A stretch of 64,000 bases of DNA from Phalacrocorax aristotelis. Taxonomy: Eukaryota > Chordata > Aves > Suliformes > Phalacrocoracidae. Location: positions 6,971,690 through 7,035,689 of the forward strand of contig NC_134276.1 in NCBI RefSeq assembly GCF_949628215.1. Reading direction: 5' to 3'. This document shows, piece by piece, positions 47,716 to 63,040 of the stretch; positions within the stretch are counted from its first letter, which is position 1, and each line of letters opens with the position of its first letter. The position numbers and the translations under genes are program-made. Below the pieces are notes generated by a model. It was not told where the DNA came from, did no database searches, and worked only from the letters and a program-made list of their open reading frames with translations.

Positions 47716-50700
47716 AGGAGGTTTGCAGTAGCACAGGTGAGAAATACCTGCCCTTTCAGGTCCAGGCACTAACCTAGAGTGTGGGTGTGACAAACCTGGA
47801 CTGACTTTCTGGCCCCAGGAAGGTGACTTCAAGGCATCTGGAAGAGTCTTGGTTTCAACACTCACATCTCGCTCACACTCACGACCAAAGGTAGGAGCAT
47901 CCGGAGCCATTTGATGTGTGTTCTCGTAACTACTATTAACTACAGCAACTGCTGCCTCGGCCTTGGGGTCTGCAGTGGGCAGGCTGGTGGCAGGTCTGAC
48001 CACGTGTTCCAAGGGGAGCAACAGGGTAGCCATGATGTCTGGGTCTCTTGAGGGTTGCGGAGAAAATACTTGTTCACAGGACACTCTGCGCTTATTCTTG
48101 CTTGGGCTGGAAGACGGACATCTTCACTTGAAGTAATATAGAGAAGCGATGGCTTTTTACGCTGCCAGCCTGCCACCAATGATGCAAAATCATCATTTCT
48201 TTAGACAGAATTTGTGGGGCATAGAGAAGAATGTGGGCAACAACTTCAAGTTTCACCTGCTTTTCCTCTTCCCTTCGAGTGAAACTACAAAAAGACAGGA
48301 ATACTACAGGAAAATTTTTAAGAAATGTTCCTGTGCAGAACTTCATGCAGAATTCTACAGAACTATATGTGATAGAAGATGGGATCCGTACATGTCACGT
48401 GCTTGTGAAATTCCCATGCCCTTTGTGAGGCTGAAGTGAAGAAATTGTATCTTAAGTGCCCTCTTCAGGACTACAGGAGAAGTGATTTGGCAAATGGGAA
48501 GCCTGCTTGTAGGGGGATGTGTCCTGAGCCTGATGCTGTGAAGGAGCGCCATTCATGACCCCGGAGATGGAGCTCCCTCTTCACACCTGCTGTGATGTTA
48601 ATCCGGGAGGGTATGATTAAAATTCCAAATGCTCCTGGCATATTAGAGAGCAAAAGGTCTCCAGGTACACTTGAGGTAAGGGGTGATAGATGGCCTCCAA
48701 CTGGAGCAAGGAGGGTTCGCGTTAGACTCAACTTCTTCACAGCAAGGATTAGTGAGACCTTAGATGAGGCCAGAACTTCTCCAGGCACTGGCATCCCTTC
48801 CCATGTAACTGGGTTTCTGACTAAAGCCTTCAGGGCAGCTGAAGGCAACAGACTGCAGATTACTTGTAAGAGGTCTCTGTAGCAGGATGAGGTCTTGTGT
48901 GAAACCTGCAGAGGGAATGTGGCATGGTTCATGCAAACGGGTGTTGTCACCTTTTCTGCAGCCTGCAGTGCAACACTGAATGTAGAGCATTTTTTCTTCA
49001 ATCCCTCTGTGAAAGACCCACTAAATGCCCCACAGAGAAGTGGAGAGATTATTTTAAGGAGGCGATTATCAGGAAAGATAATGTGAGAGCAGGCTCCTGA
49101 GAATGCTGTGTGTGTCTTTTTGTCCTTGCTAGGTGCCTATGGCAAATGTTAAAAGGCCCCCGTGTGGCATAGGGTACAGATCCATCTCTTGTGGATCTGC
49201 TCTCCCTTTCTGGTGAACCCTAAGTGCAAACTGTTCTTCCCTTTTCTAAGTTGGTTTGTGCACCAGGGAGTAAACACTTAAGAAGATCCTTCAGGATGCC
49301 GAATACCAAATTCTGCCCACGGTGGTGGTGCTTCTCTCTCTCATGGAGCCTATTTGTTTTCTTCTGAAGAGAAACATCATCAGGAGATGGTTGTAGAAAA
49401 TGCTCATCACCTGTGCCAAAAAGGAACTTCACTTTTTCAACCTGGGAATTCCAGCCTTTTTTCTTCCTGATTGGTCATGAACTTCCCCAGAGGAATGTCT
49501 GTGGGTAGAATATATCAGAAGCTTGAATTTGTGCAGCCAGGGTCAGTACAGAGGTCCCAGGCTCTGTGAAATAAGATTGCTCCTCCAGAGGGACTCTGCT
49601 AGGTCTCTGGCATCTCTCACCCAACTTCTCACAACAGGGACTATTTAAAGCAGGGGAAAAAATAGTGCCACCAGGAGTGATACTGATTTTCAGGAACAAG
49701 TTGGACAAGTTCTAGTGTTCAAAAGGGCCTAAGACTAGGACAGATGGGGAATTGATAGTCTTAGTCGGTTTTGTGACCTGAGCATGTCTGCATGTCATTC
49801 GCACATGAATCCTCACCAAGATGATGTTTTAAGAGTGGTGATGTTTCATGTTCACAGGGTTTCTTCCAGCTTGCAGTGGTCCTGTGAAAGTAAGGGCAGT
49901 TGGTATGAAGGAAAGACCAAGGGAGAAAATAAAGAGGGGAGAGTGCTCAGGTGAGCCTCCTGAGGAAATGGAGGAGGGTAACACTGTGCCTTTGTACCTC
50001 GTGAGCGAGATGTTTCTTTTGGACATGGTGTGTGTGAACTCTGGGAATTTACGAGTATGTGTCACAAGGAATTACAGGAGGGTGTGTGTGTGTAGCAAAC
50101 TTCTGTAAGACCCTTTAAGTCTGCTTCATTTTACTCTGGAGTTGCCTTCCAGTGCAAGAGCTGTTTAGTAACTGAACGGAAAGAATTGTTCCAGAAGCAG
50201 AGGATTACTTTCTTGATTTGAATGAACCTGATCATTTTGTCTTGAGAGCAATGTTCAGGGTCCAATGTTTTGTGAGAGGGAGGAGGAGCCCAAGTGCTGT
50301 CTGAATCACTTTTTGATGGTGTCTGTGTGTCCGCGCTTTGTTCAACACTTTGGACTGTTCCCAGAGGCCAGTGAAGCTCAGAGGTGAGTGACAATGAAGG
50401 AACTCTTGCTTTGAGGTGAAAGGTTGCTGCCTGACAGGGCAAAGCATAATTCAACCACCTTGTGCTCCCCAGAACCACAGCTGGCTTCATTTTCATGGGT
50501 AACTTTGGTACTGAAGGGTCCTAGATCTGGGCCTCCTGACCTCGAGAGTCTGGAACCAGAGCTGCACGGTATATCTCAGGGTTTTGGCTCTCTGCTTTTG
50601 TTGGAGCAAAGGAGCAGAAGGCATGTAGTTCTGGAGCTCTCCCTTGTGCAGCAGAAGCAGGTCCTCTGCCGTGAGCCGTCAGCTGTGCAACTGACTTGTC

Positions 50701-51486
50701 CTGGCCTTGTTCAGACTCCTCCTGATGCGTATATTTAGGAGTCTGCCTGAAGTTTGGAGAAGCTCCTGGGAGGAAGCGGACAGCAAAAAGACACTTGAAG
50801 TGAAACCTGAAACTGAACCCCCCCTTATTAACCACCTTTAATTGTAAGAAAATGTAGTAGGAAGATGGATGTTGATCCTTAAAAGAAGCCTTATCGGTAT
50901 ATTCACTGTTACTTTCAATTGTTCCTGTTGGCTCTTTCTGTAACGGGTACAAGTTACTCTCTTTTTACATTGTGTTCTTCCAGTCCACATGCTCATGAAA
51001 CACTTCAGACTGCTGTACCTGGATAACTGTGAAGCTGTTACCGGATAGAGATGCACAGGTTTTCTAGATCACTGGCTGTAGTAGGAGGCTTTTACTTTCT
51101 GCCAGCGGAGCTAAACAGTGCTGACAGAAAGGCTGTAGACAAAGGTCAGAAAGGCAGGTGAGAAATAAAACCCTTTGTCCCCCTCCAGAGACTAATCCTC
51201 TGGGCTGCTGTATTTCTGTGCTCTTCCAGGAGGTGGAGAAGCTCACTGTGGAGTGGCATTTAAGAACAGTCCTGACAGCTGCTGCCCGGTGGAAGAGGAA
51301 AGCAATAGCAGATTGAGCAGAATATGAGGCTCAGAGGGCAAAGAGTACCCATGGGACCCAGGTACTGCAAGTATTTGACAATATTCTGAAAAATAGGTTG
51401 TTTTTTTTTTCCCCCCCAGGGGAAGCTGAGTTTTGAAGCTATTGAAGTCATCGTGTAAGACTTGGCTTAGCAGTGCCTAGGAGGTT
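47716..51486. other. Intergenic sequence, no gene recognised
   Basis: About 3.8 kb. A stretch near 48710-48780 resembles decayed CR1 ('agactcaacttcttcacagcaagga') but too weakly to list. Several short frames here have no protein character I recognise. A T10-C8 run lies at about 51401. Confidence 0.45.
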
Positions 51487-51675
51487 GTCCAACATTGGAA
51501 CAGGCTGCCCAGGGAGGCGGTAGAGTCTCCATCCCTGGAGGTATTTAAAAGAAGGGTAGACGTGGTGCTTGAGGGTATGGTTTAGTGGTGGACTTGGCAG
51601 TGATAGGTTAGCGGTTGGACTCGATGATCTTAAGGGTCTTTTCCAACCTTAACAATTCTATGATTCTATGATCTT
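51487..51675 (+). mobile_element. CR1 3' tail fragment
   Basis: The last 190 bases of a CR1: 'ggaacaggctgcccaggga', 'gtggtgcttgagggtatggt', 'ggtcttttccaacctt' and the tail 'tctatgattctatgat'. The octamer tail is intact. It is severely 5'-truncated. Confidence 0.93.
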
Positions 51676-53391
51676 GTAGAGGAGTAGCTCCAGTTGGCCC
51701 TCCTGCTCACTTAGACCTAGATTAGCTTGATCAGAAATAGTATTTTGAAGAATATATCATGGTTTTGTAAATTACTTTCTGTAACCAAGAACTAGGACTC
51801 ATTCTCAAGACCACTGGCATGAAAACAGAATTTTTTTATTGACCTCAGTGGCTGAGGAACAGAGCCTTTAAGGATTCCTGTATCAAAGGAATGTATAAAG
51901 GATATCCTTTATTCCTTTATCCCATATCACTTTATTAAGTAAAGTCAGCCTTAGGAACATATTCCTTGGATGCCTTTGAGACTGCCCAATGACACTTCCT
52001 GCATTCACACCTCGGCCTAAAAATGGAGCCTTTCTCTCCTTTTATAATAGCAGAGGACCCCACCAGAGAGACTCACAAGAAAGGGCATGAGCTCAGCCTG
52101 GGGCCACAAGAGAGAAACAGAAGACAAATGAGATCCAGGAAAGCAGTATAAGAACTGCTTCTGGAAAGTAAAATTAATGACATGCCAGGTAACTTATGGA
52201 CAAAGCTCTGAGCTGTTTCCCAGAAGCCATGAACAGGCCCAAAACCTCAGATACTTGGTTTCCTGCTCAGCCAAGGACTCAATTTCCTTAAAGACATGTT
52301 TGTAGGCTGTTTGTCGAGAAGCAACAATGAGGGCAGTTAGCAGAGGCTCAGGCTGAACTCCCTCATCAGAATGGGTCATTAGGCTCATTCTGTCACCTGT
52401 CAGATCCTGCTGTAGGATATGGCAGGCTTGTTACGAGGTGGCAGATGCCTCATGTAGCTGACGGTGTCAGAAGTGGTGTCAGAAGACAACAGAGGGACCA
52501 AATGGAAGCCAGAGTAAAAGCCTCATTTGGTTGTGGCATGGCACTGAAGGCTGCTGGTGGTCATTGCTCAGGTTCTCACACTTTCAAGGAAGCATCTGCC
52601 TGGTGTGGAAGCAAAATAATTAACACTTCTTAGGCCTTTGCAGGGTCTCCTTAGTTCAGATCTATGTGTCAGCATGACCTAACAGTCTCACTGGGTCAGC
52701 ATGATTTAATTAACACAGGAGTGAACTATTTGTAAAAACAAAGTACTGTCTAGAGCTTCCTTATCTGCCTGGAGTAGCCCTATATGAAGTAATCTATGTG
52801 TTACTGTGCTTTGCTGCAATTTTCTATAGTCCTGCTTATCTGACATAGTTTGGTGAAGAATGAGTCATATAGCCCTAAGGTATGGAAAGCCTGTAAGGAC
52901 TGGCTTTGGGCAGAGTTCATTGCAGCAGAGGATGTCACTCCACTTCTCGTGTCTTCTCTCCTGTAGCTGTAGTAACAAACTGCTTCTGTTCTGATCTGGT
53001 CAAAACTCCGTTCTGGTTACTGCATGATGCTGGTGGCATTGTTGTTGTTTGGGCTTTGGGAAGCCAGACTAGATCATGTGGGTGGGATGGCTAAGTCCCT
53101 CCAGCATGAGCTCTGAGACTGCTCTTGCCCTGCCTTGTCTTCAAGTCTATAAATGACTATATGTAACCATATGCATTTTGAATAATTCAGCAGTATGTAT
53201 CAAGAACTTCTCTCAGTGCCGTAGCCACTGTGGATTCAGCAGGCGCTGTCTCTGAGCCTGGTGACTGTGGTACATGCTTGAGACCATCACTATAAATTAT
53301 CTCCCTCTTTCCAACCTTCTGTGGGCTCGCAGAACAGAAACTTGCAGAAGGAAGACTCTGTGCCCCTTCAAACTGTATCAGAGGTGTCTTT
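51676..53391. other. Intergenic sequence, no gene recognised
   Basis: About 1.7 kb of AT-rich sequence. No gene or repeat family is recognised. Confidence 0.5.
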
Positions 53392-53985
53392 CTTCATCTA
53401 TCTCATCATATCTCTACCCTATGCCATTCCAATCCTCATCACCGTTGTCTTTTTAACCCTATTAGAACAAAAAATCCTAAGCTACATGCAAGCTTGAAAA
53501 GGACCGTAGCAGATGGAGTAAAATTTTTCATTAAAGAACTAATTCACCCATCTACCTCCTCCCCCTTTCTCTTTATCTTAACCCCCATGTTAGCCCTTCT
53601 CTTAGCCATCACAATCTGAATCCCCCTTCCCCTACACTTTCCCTCAACAACTTAAACCTAGGCCTCCTCTTCCTTCTAGCCATATCGAGCTTAGCAGTTT
53701 AACTCGATTCTCTGATCAGGGTGGGCCTCAAATTCAAAGCATGCCTTAACTGGAGCACTACGGGCAGTAGCACAAACAATCTCTTATGAAGTGACACTAG
53801 CCGTCATCCTGTTGTCTGTAACTATACTACGTGGCAGCTACACACTAAGTACTCTCTCTACCACTCAAGAACCACTATACCTTGCCTTTTCCTCCTGGCC
53901 TCTTGCAATAATATGATTCATCTCAACATTAGTTGAAACCAACCGAGCTCCATTTGACCTCACAGAAGGAGAGTCAGAGCTAGTA
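53392..53985 (+). pseudogene. Nuclear copy of part of mitochondrial ND1 (NUMT)
   Basis: The block reads as avian ND1, the NADH dehydrogenase subunit 1 of mitochondrial complex I, from near its N-terminus to the conserved ETNRAPFDLTEGESEL segment, on the + strand. Landmarks under the mitochondrial code, where TGA is Trp, include [49 protein letters not shown] and [14 protein letters not shown]. About 35 bases are missing after the MQA(R)KG region (about 53500), and stops such as that in SSLAV* show decay. The strong C-over-G skew on this strand is typical of mitochondrial protein genes and unlike the flanks. It cannot work as a gene in the nucleus. A 7-mer, CTTTCTT, sits at both edges (53388-53394 and 53986-53992). 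Confidence 0.93.
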
Positions 53986-54007
53986 CTTTCTTAGTTGTGA
54001 GAAAGTA
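53984..54007. repeat. 8-bp hairpin at the right NUMT edge
   Basis: TACTTTCT (53984-53991) and AGAAAGTA (54000-54007) are exact reverse complements separated by eight bases. Confidence 0.8.
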
Positions 54008-57000
54008 AGAAAGAACTCATTCAGTTCTATGGGCTGTTTATTTGAACTTCTCAGGCATGTATTTTCTTTCTACCTCACCTAACTCTTGTTCCATGTGGTT
54101 TTGTGTCCTGTCAGGCAGAAGCTCTTGTGGGTGCCTCTCAAATAAACTGGGAGTCCGGTCACACTGCAGGAGAAAAGCTGTCAGCACAGTAACAGGCCAC
54201 AACTTTCAGCCCTTCAAAGAACAGATTGCTCCCAGCAACCGGGTTACTGGGCTGCGGGTGACCCATAGGCCCAGCCTAAACTGGGTTTTAAAGGAGAAGT
54301 GTTTTATTCGCTGATCTGCAGCATTCGTGCCAAACTCTGGACGTACACATGTATGTGCTTTCAGAAGTAATGGGAATGAACAGGAGAACAGAAGCTATCC
54401 CCAAAGATTGAATGTTTGGGGTTTTTAAAATTTTTTGGTGGGTAACAAAGATTCCTGGAACACAGAAGTATTTCCTGTCAAGGAATGGAACAAGCCTCTT
54501 CTTACTGCTTTTTCCTTTTTCAGGATGAACAGTGGTTTAGTGTCTCTTCTCTGCATGTTTCAGGTGACAGGCAGTTCCCAGGGCAGGGATTGTACTTTGT
54601 GCTATGTCTTCATCACTGAACAGCCAAATACATACCTGTCTATATAGATATATATCTCCTAACACTACTTCTTCCCTCAACACAGTGGCTTAAAATGAGA
54701 TAACAGGGTTATATAGAAGTAGTTCAGGAATAAGCCTGAGGAGGAGCAGAAAGCTACATGCACGTATCAATCTATCCTACCTTTTATGTATATATTGAGT
54801 TTGGTTTTTTTTTCCACACACACAATAAAAAAATCCTTCCCCGAGGTAGTTCCAGAGGTGTAATGCCTGTAATAAGTTACCTATATGTAATACAAATTAT
54901 TTTGTGAAGGTCTTCCTGCAGCTAGAGTATTTTTCCTTTGTGCTGTAACCATCAAGGTTAGGTCCCTTGAATGGAAAACCCCTTAAAACAAAAAAAAAAA
55001 AAGACCCTCTACTCCTCATTAGGCTTTGAGGCTGAACGTGCCCTGCCCCAGCAGACTTGTAACCATGACAGCAATAGGCTTATTTCCCTCCATTTTGGAA
55101 CATTTTCCCAGTCATTTTTCTTCCCAAGTCAACATGAACTGGTAGCCAGAGTTGGGGAAGTTTCTTTTCAGGAGGGCCTTACCCGTTGCTGGGTCTGCCC
55201 TCACCTCGGCACGACACCCAGGGGCAAACTCAAAGTACAAGCAGCAACAAGGGCGTGTACTGCACCTGGCTTATGCTGAAACAGATGGAAAATCTGTGAA
55301 AAGCCGTCACAATTCTACTCATGCAGAGAGGGGGTTTTGTAGTTTTGTTGGGTTTTAAAGCATTACAGTATTGAAATTAACCAAATATTTTTCTGGCCAT
55401 GGATCCCCTCCCATGGTGGCAGCTAAGCAGCCTCAGCTGAGCCTGAAGCCTTCCCTGCAGCACTTGTAGAGGAAGTGCATTTCTTGACTTTCTGCCATGG
55501 AACCAGAGCTCCCCAACATCATCTGTGGTGAAGAAAACCCAGGAGAGCATGAAACATGCACTCCTACATACACTAGGAAGAGCAAATTCAATCCACATTT
55601 GCATGAGATTCTTTGGCTTAAAATTAAAAGCCTCAAGAAGAACCCGATTTAAAATTACATTGTGGTAACTTTTTTTTTTTTTATTCAGTTGCCACCAGAT
55701 GGAATAAAGCCTCAGCAAACAGGACCTTAATCTCTGAGGAGAGACCCGTACAACTGAACCACCAATTTAACAATTGGGAACTTGCTTTCTACTTCCAGCT
55801 GTGCTACAGACTTTCTTGCTGACTCTGGGGAAAGTCTCTGCCTAAAAATTAGGATTTTGGTCCAAGCCAATCATTTATTTCTAAGTCTCTGAAAGTTAGT
55901 GGAGAAAGACAAAGCCTTCCAAGTAATTCTGTCCTCCAGCTTATTTTTTTATGAAGGGATGAAAGATTAATCTCTTCAGAGAGATACTCGGCGTGTATCA
56001 GTTGAAGGAAACAGCACCTTTCCAACTTCGCTGTACCCTTCATGCAGGGTTCACACAGACCAGGCATCTGTAACGCTTTCAGCCTCCCGAAACAGTTTCC
56101 TGGCTGTGCTGCAATCAGCAATCAGGGGAATTGGAGCCAGGCGGAGCCTGACTCTACCTCTCCCTCATCTGCCCTTTGCTGAGATGGGAAACAGAAGGAG
56201 CAGATTACAGAATTTGGCAAAGACCAGACCTACAGGTGGCTTGCAGACCATGGCAAAGAACGCACATTAATGTCTTTCAGGATCTTTTTGGTGGTTTTCT
56301 CCAATACTAGGGCAAACCCCACTTTTGATGAAGAACAGGCACTAGGGCTCTCAAGGAACGTGGGTCAGCAGTTTCAGCTTACACAAAGGTACACACTAAA
56401 AGGTTAAAGGTTTTGGAGACTATTAAATTCTTCTTTAAACTCTTTTGCAATGGTTATAACTCTACTAGCTATGTGTCTTCAAGAAGATACACAATAAAAA
56501 TAATTTGTCCCTTTTTTTAAGTCTAGAACTAGGCAACTCTAGGAAGAAAACACCCCGATGGAATAAATACACAACTTTTATGTTCACTTGAGCTTTATGT
56601 GCCTGAATGTTGAAAAGGAGTTCTTTTTTCCCCTTGTGGAGTATATTCAAGATATTGTTAATCCTAAAAGCAGATAGGGCTGACTTCTGTAAAGGAGAGG
56701 GTTTTTAATTCCCCATGGCTGGATCCAGCTCTTACTTCTGCAAGTTCACACTGTCTAGCTCTTCCCTTCATCAACACCTTTAATCTGATTTTAGCTCCGT
56801 CCAGCTTCCTCAGGGCAAACCTGCCAGAACATTTGTCTGTATTGTAAGAGAACATTCTTCAGCACATTCCTAAGTTAATACAAAAGTTAACGCTGACCCT
56901 TATACTGTTAGGCCTCTCTCTAGTCAAGCCCCACCCTTCCTTTCCTTCCTCTCAGAAACAGAGCAACTCAGTTGTCAGAACATACCACTTACCCACCAGA

Positions 57001-58558
57001 AAAAAAAACAACCATGGCAGAAGTAAAATCCCTACTGCTTTTGTATTCCATTTCACTCTTAGCCATGGGAAAACACAGAAGAGCCAGTGCAATGGCACGC
57101 TCCTGTAAAGCATTTGCAAAGGTTAAATGGTACCAGCCTCCAACCCAGGGGTTCTCTATATAGCTTAGCTCATCTGATCAAAGCTCTTTCCTTGAAGGCT
57201 GGAGGAAGCCTGAGCACTCCCACTGCCTTTTTGGAGTGCTCTCCCAACCACATCCCCTCCTCCACCGGTTCTCAGACTCTGCCAACCCCACATACTTGCC
57301 ACAGAATGAACTATGAGCTATACAGGCCAGAGCTGTGGCTAACAGGCCACCTCTGCTGCATAAACGCTGGTTCGTACTGTGCCAGCAGTGCTGTCATGCA
57401 GAGAACTAGAGGTTAAAACCTGCCTCCAAGCTCCAGTCTCACCTGCCTTCCTCTCCTTCTTCAGGTAATTTGTGTTCAGCTCTGCAGGTGATTCAGTCTC
57501 CTTCCTCCAGCACTCAGGCTTATACCTGCTTCTGCCTTACTCTGTGGTTTTACACTTGGCTTCCTGATCATGTCCCCACGACCGGTCAGCCAAGGGCACC
57601 CCTTCAGAGAATGAGCGGGGTGGCCCCTTGGCTTGTGCAAGAAAAAGAAGGTCCAGAATCCAGCTCAACTGAACACTGGTTTTGGATGGACTTGTGTTTC
57701 AAGGTACTGCTGCACCTCCCCAGCAGTAAGGACTGGGATTTAAAAAAAGGATAAAAAAGGGGAAAAAATATATGTTACAGAGGAAGACTGATAAGCTACT
57801 CGCCAGCTCTGGATTCCAGTTTTTGCAGACTCCCAAGGACACAAATCAAAACTGGCTTAGCATATTACTTCAGACTGAACAGGTAGTTTATCTAAACAGT
57901 ATTGACAAGCTTCCCAAACTGTAACAGGAAAAAGCAATATCCTGAAAGATCAAAGTCAGATATGCACTTAAGTCAGCAGCAGACAGGGCTCCTTCGCTTA
58001 ATCCACTGATCAAAAGAGCACTATTACGTTGCCAGTGATAGTGCACTTGTATGTGCAGAATATCCTAATACAGACTTTTCAAGTAACGTGTTATGGTGAA
58101 GGATAAGAAGAGCACGGTAGGAAAAAGTACGTGAATGGTTCAGCTTTGGTAAATGTTATTCACCTTCTTCCTCGCTCAGGTACGCGCAGCTGTCGGGCCA
58201 TGTCTTAGACCACTTCCAGAACACAAACATTTCGACTACAGGCTGACAAGATACACACAAGTGCTTCGAACACAGATCATCGCTGCCAGTGACGTCTGCC
58301 GTCTTATCCATTTTCCCCCTTTCATTTTTATTAATTGTACATATTTTAAACCTCTATGAAATAGTATTGATTTTAGAATTTATTTTTCCTAGGGCAAATA
58401 AAACATTGATGAGGCCATCTGGGGATACTGACAATAGAGACAATAAAATATATTTCTAATAACTAACTTTGAATTGAGGTAATCGCAGTGACTGAACAGC
58501 CACAGTCCAAACAGTAGAGCAATACAAAGTAAAGCTTTTCCCCCCTAATCAGTAACAG
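54008..58558. other. Intergenic sequence between NUMT and EED
   Basis: About 4.5 kb with no gene recognised. T runs occur at about 54808 and 55670. Several 60-110 codon frames have no recognisable character. Confidence 0.45.
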
Positions 58559-58589
58559 AAATTGGGATGTGAAAAGCACATCCCAATTT
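58559..58589. repeat. Perfect 13-bp hairpin
   Basis: AAATTGGGATGTG (58559-58571) and CACATCCCAATTT (58577-58589) are exact reverse complements around a five-base loop AAAAG. It lies about 310 bases beyond the predicted EED cleavage site. Confidence 0.92.
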
Positions 58590-58894
58590 GAGATTATTAA
58601 AACTTCATTTCAATGTGCGATGAACTTAAGGAATGAGTTCAACGTATTTTTAGCAGCGATTTAACTTTTATTTGTACTATATTCCTAAGTGTAGTATTTC
58701 CTTTGTGTGGTCCCTGGATAATATTCAATAGCTTCATTAGGTTTTCAGTAAAAAAGACACATACGCAGCTGCAAGCACACATGTACCTTAATTTCTAGCA
58801 AGCTGCTGTGTATCTGCGTGATAGCTGTAGGCAAAGCAACTTCACTGGCCATAAGTGAAAACTCATTGTGGGAAATAATTAAAATGGACAATTC

Positions 58895-59100
58895 AGAAAA
58901 CTTTACAAAAATACTTCTTTTTATTAAAAGCAGCAATTTCAAGCAGAACAATACACAGAATGTAAACATCACTAAGTTCAGCTCCAGCCTGCCGAACCTT
59001 CGAGAAAGTCTACACTAAATGCATCTACCGTACTAGCGAGTTAACAGACTATATTATAATTTGAAAATATATTTTCTACTTTTAATTAAGAAAAAGTAAT
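58895..59100 (-). other. EED 3' untranslated region
   Basis: About 205 bases on the - strand between the stop codon and the cleavage site. The segment GCTGAACTTAGTGATGTTTA and the end around TGCTTTTAATAAAAA, then TATTTTTGTAAAG, resemble the human EED 3' UTR as I recall it. Confidence 0.75.
58920..58925 (-). terminator. EED poly(A) signal
   Basis: AATAAA on the - strand, 176 bases after the stop. Its context, CTTTTAATAAAAA, matches the end of the human EED transcript as I recall it. Confidence 0.8.

Positions 59101-63040
<3,940 letters not shown>

Noticed and set aside
48700-48790. Possible CR1 remnant
   Set aside because: Only about 40 bases resemble CR1 ('agactcaacttcttcacagcaagg'). That is too little to distinguish from chance.
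47695-49001. Several frames of 76-176 codons on both strands
   Set aside because: No motif or family resemblance, no splice-consistent partners, and several overlap on opposite strands. They look like chance frames in a moderately GC-rich stretch.
53400-53985. A functional ND1-like gene
   Set aside because: It uses the mitochondrial code, lacks about 35 internal bases and has no promoter, so it is a NUMT and not a gene.
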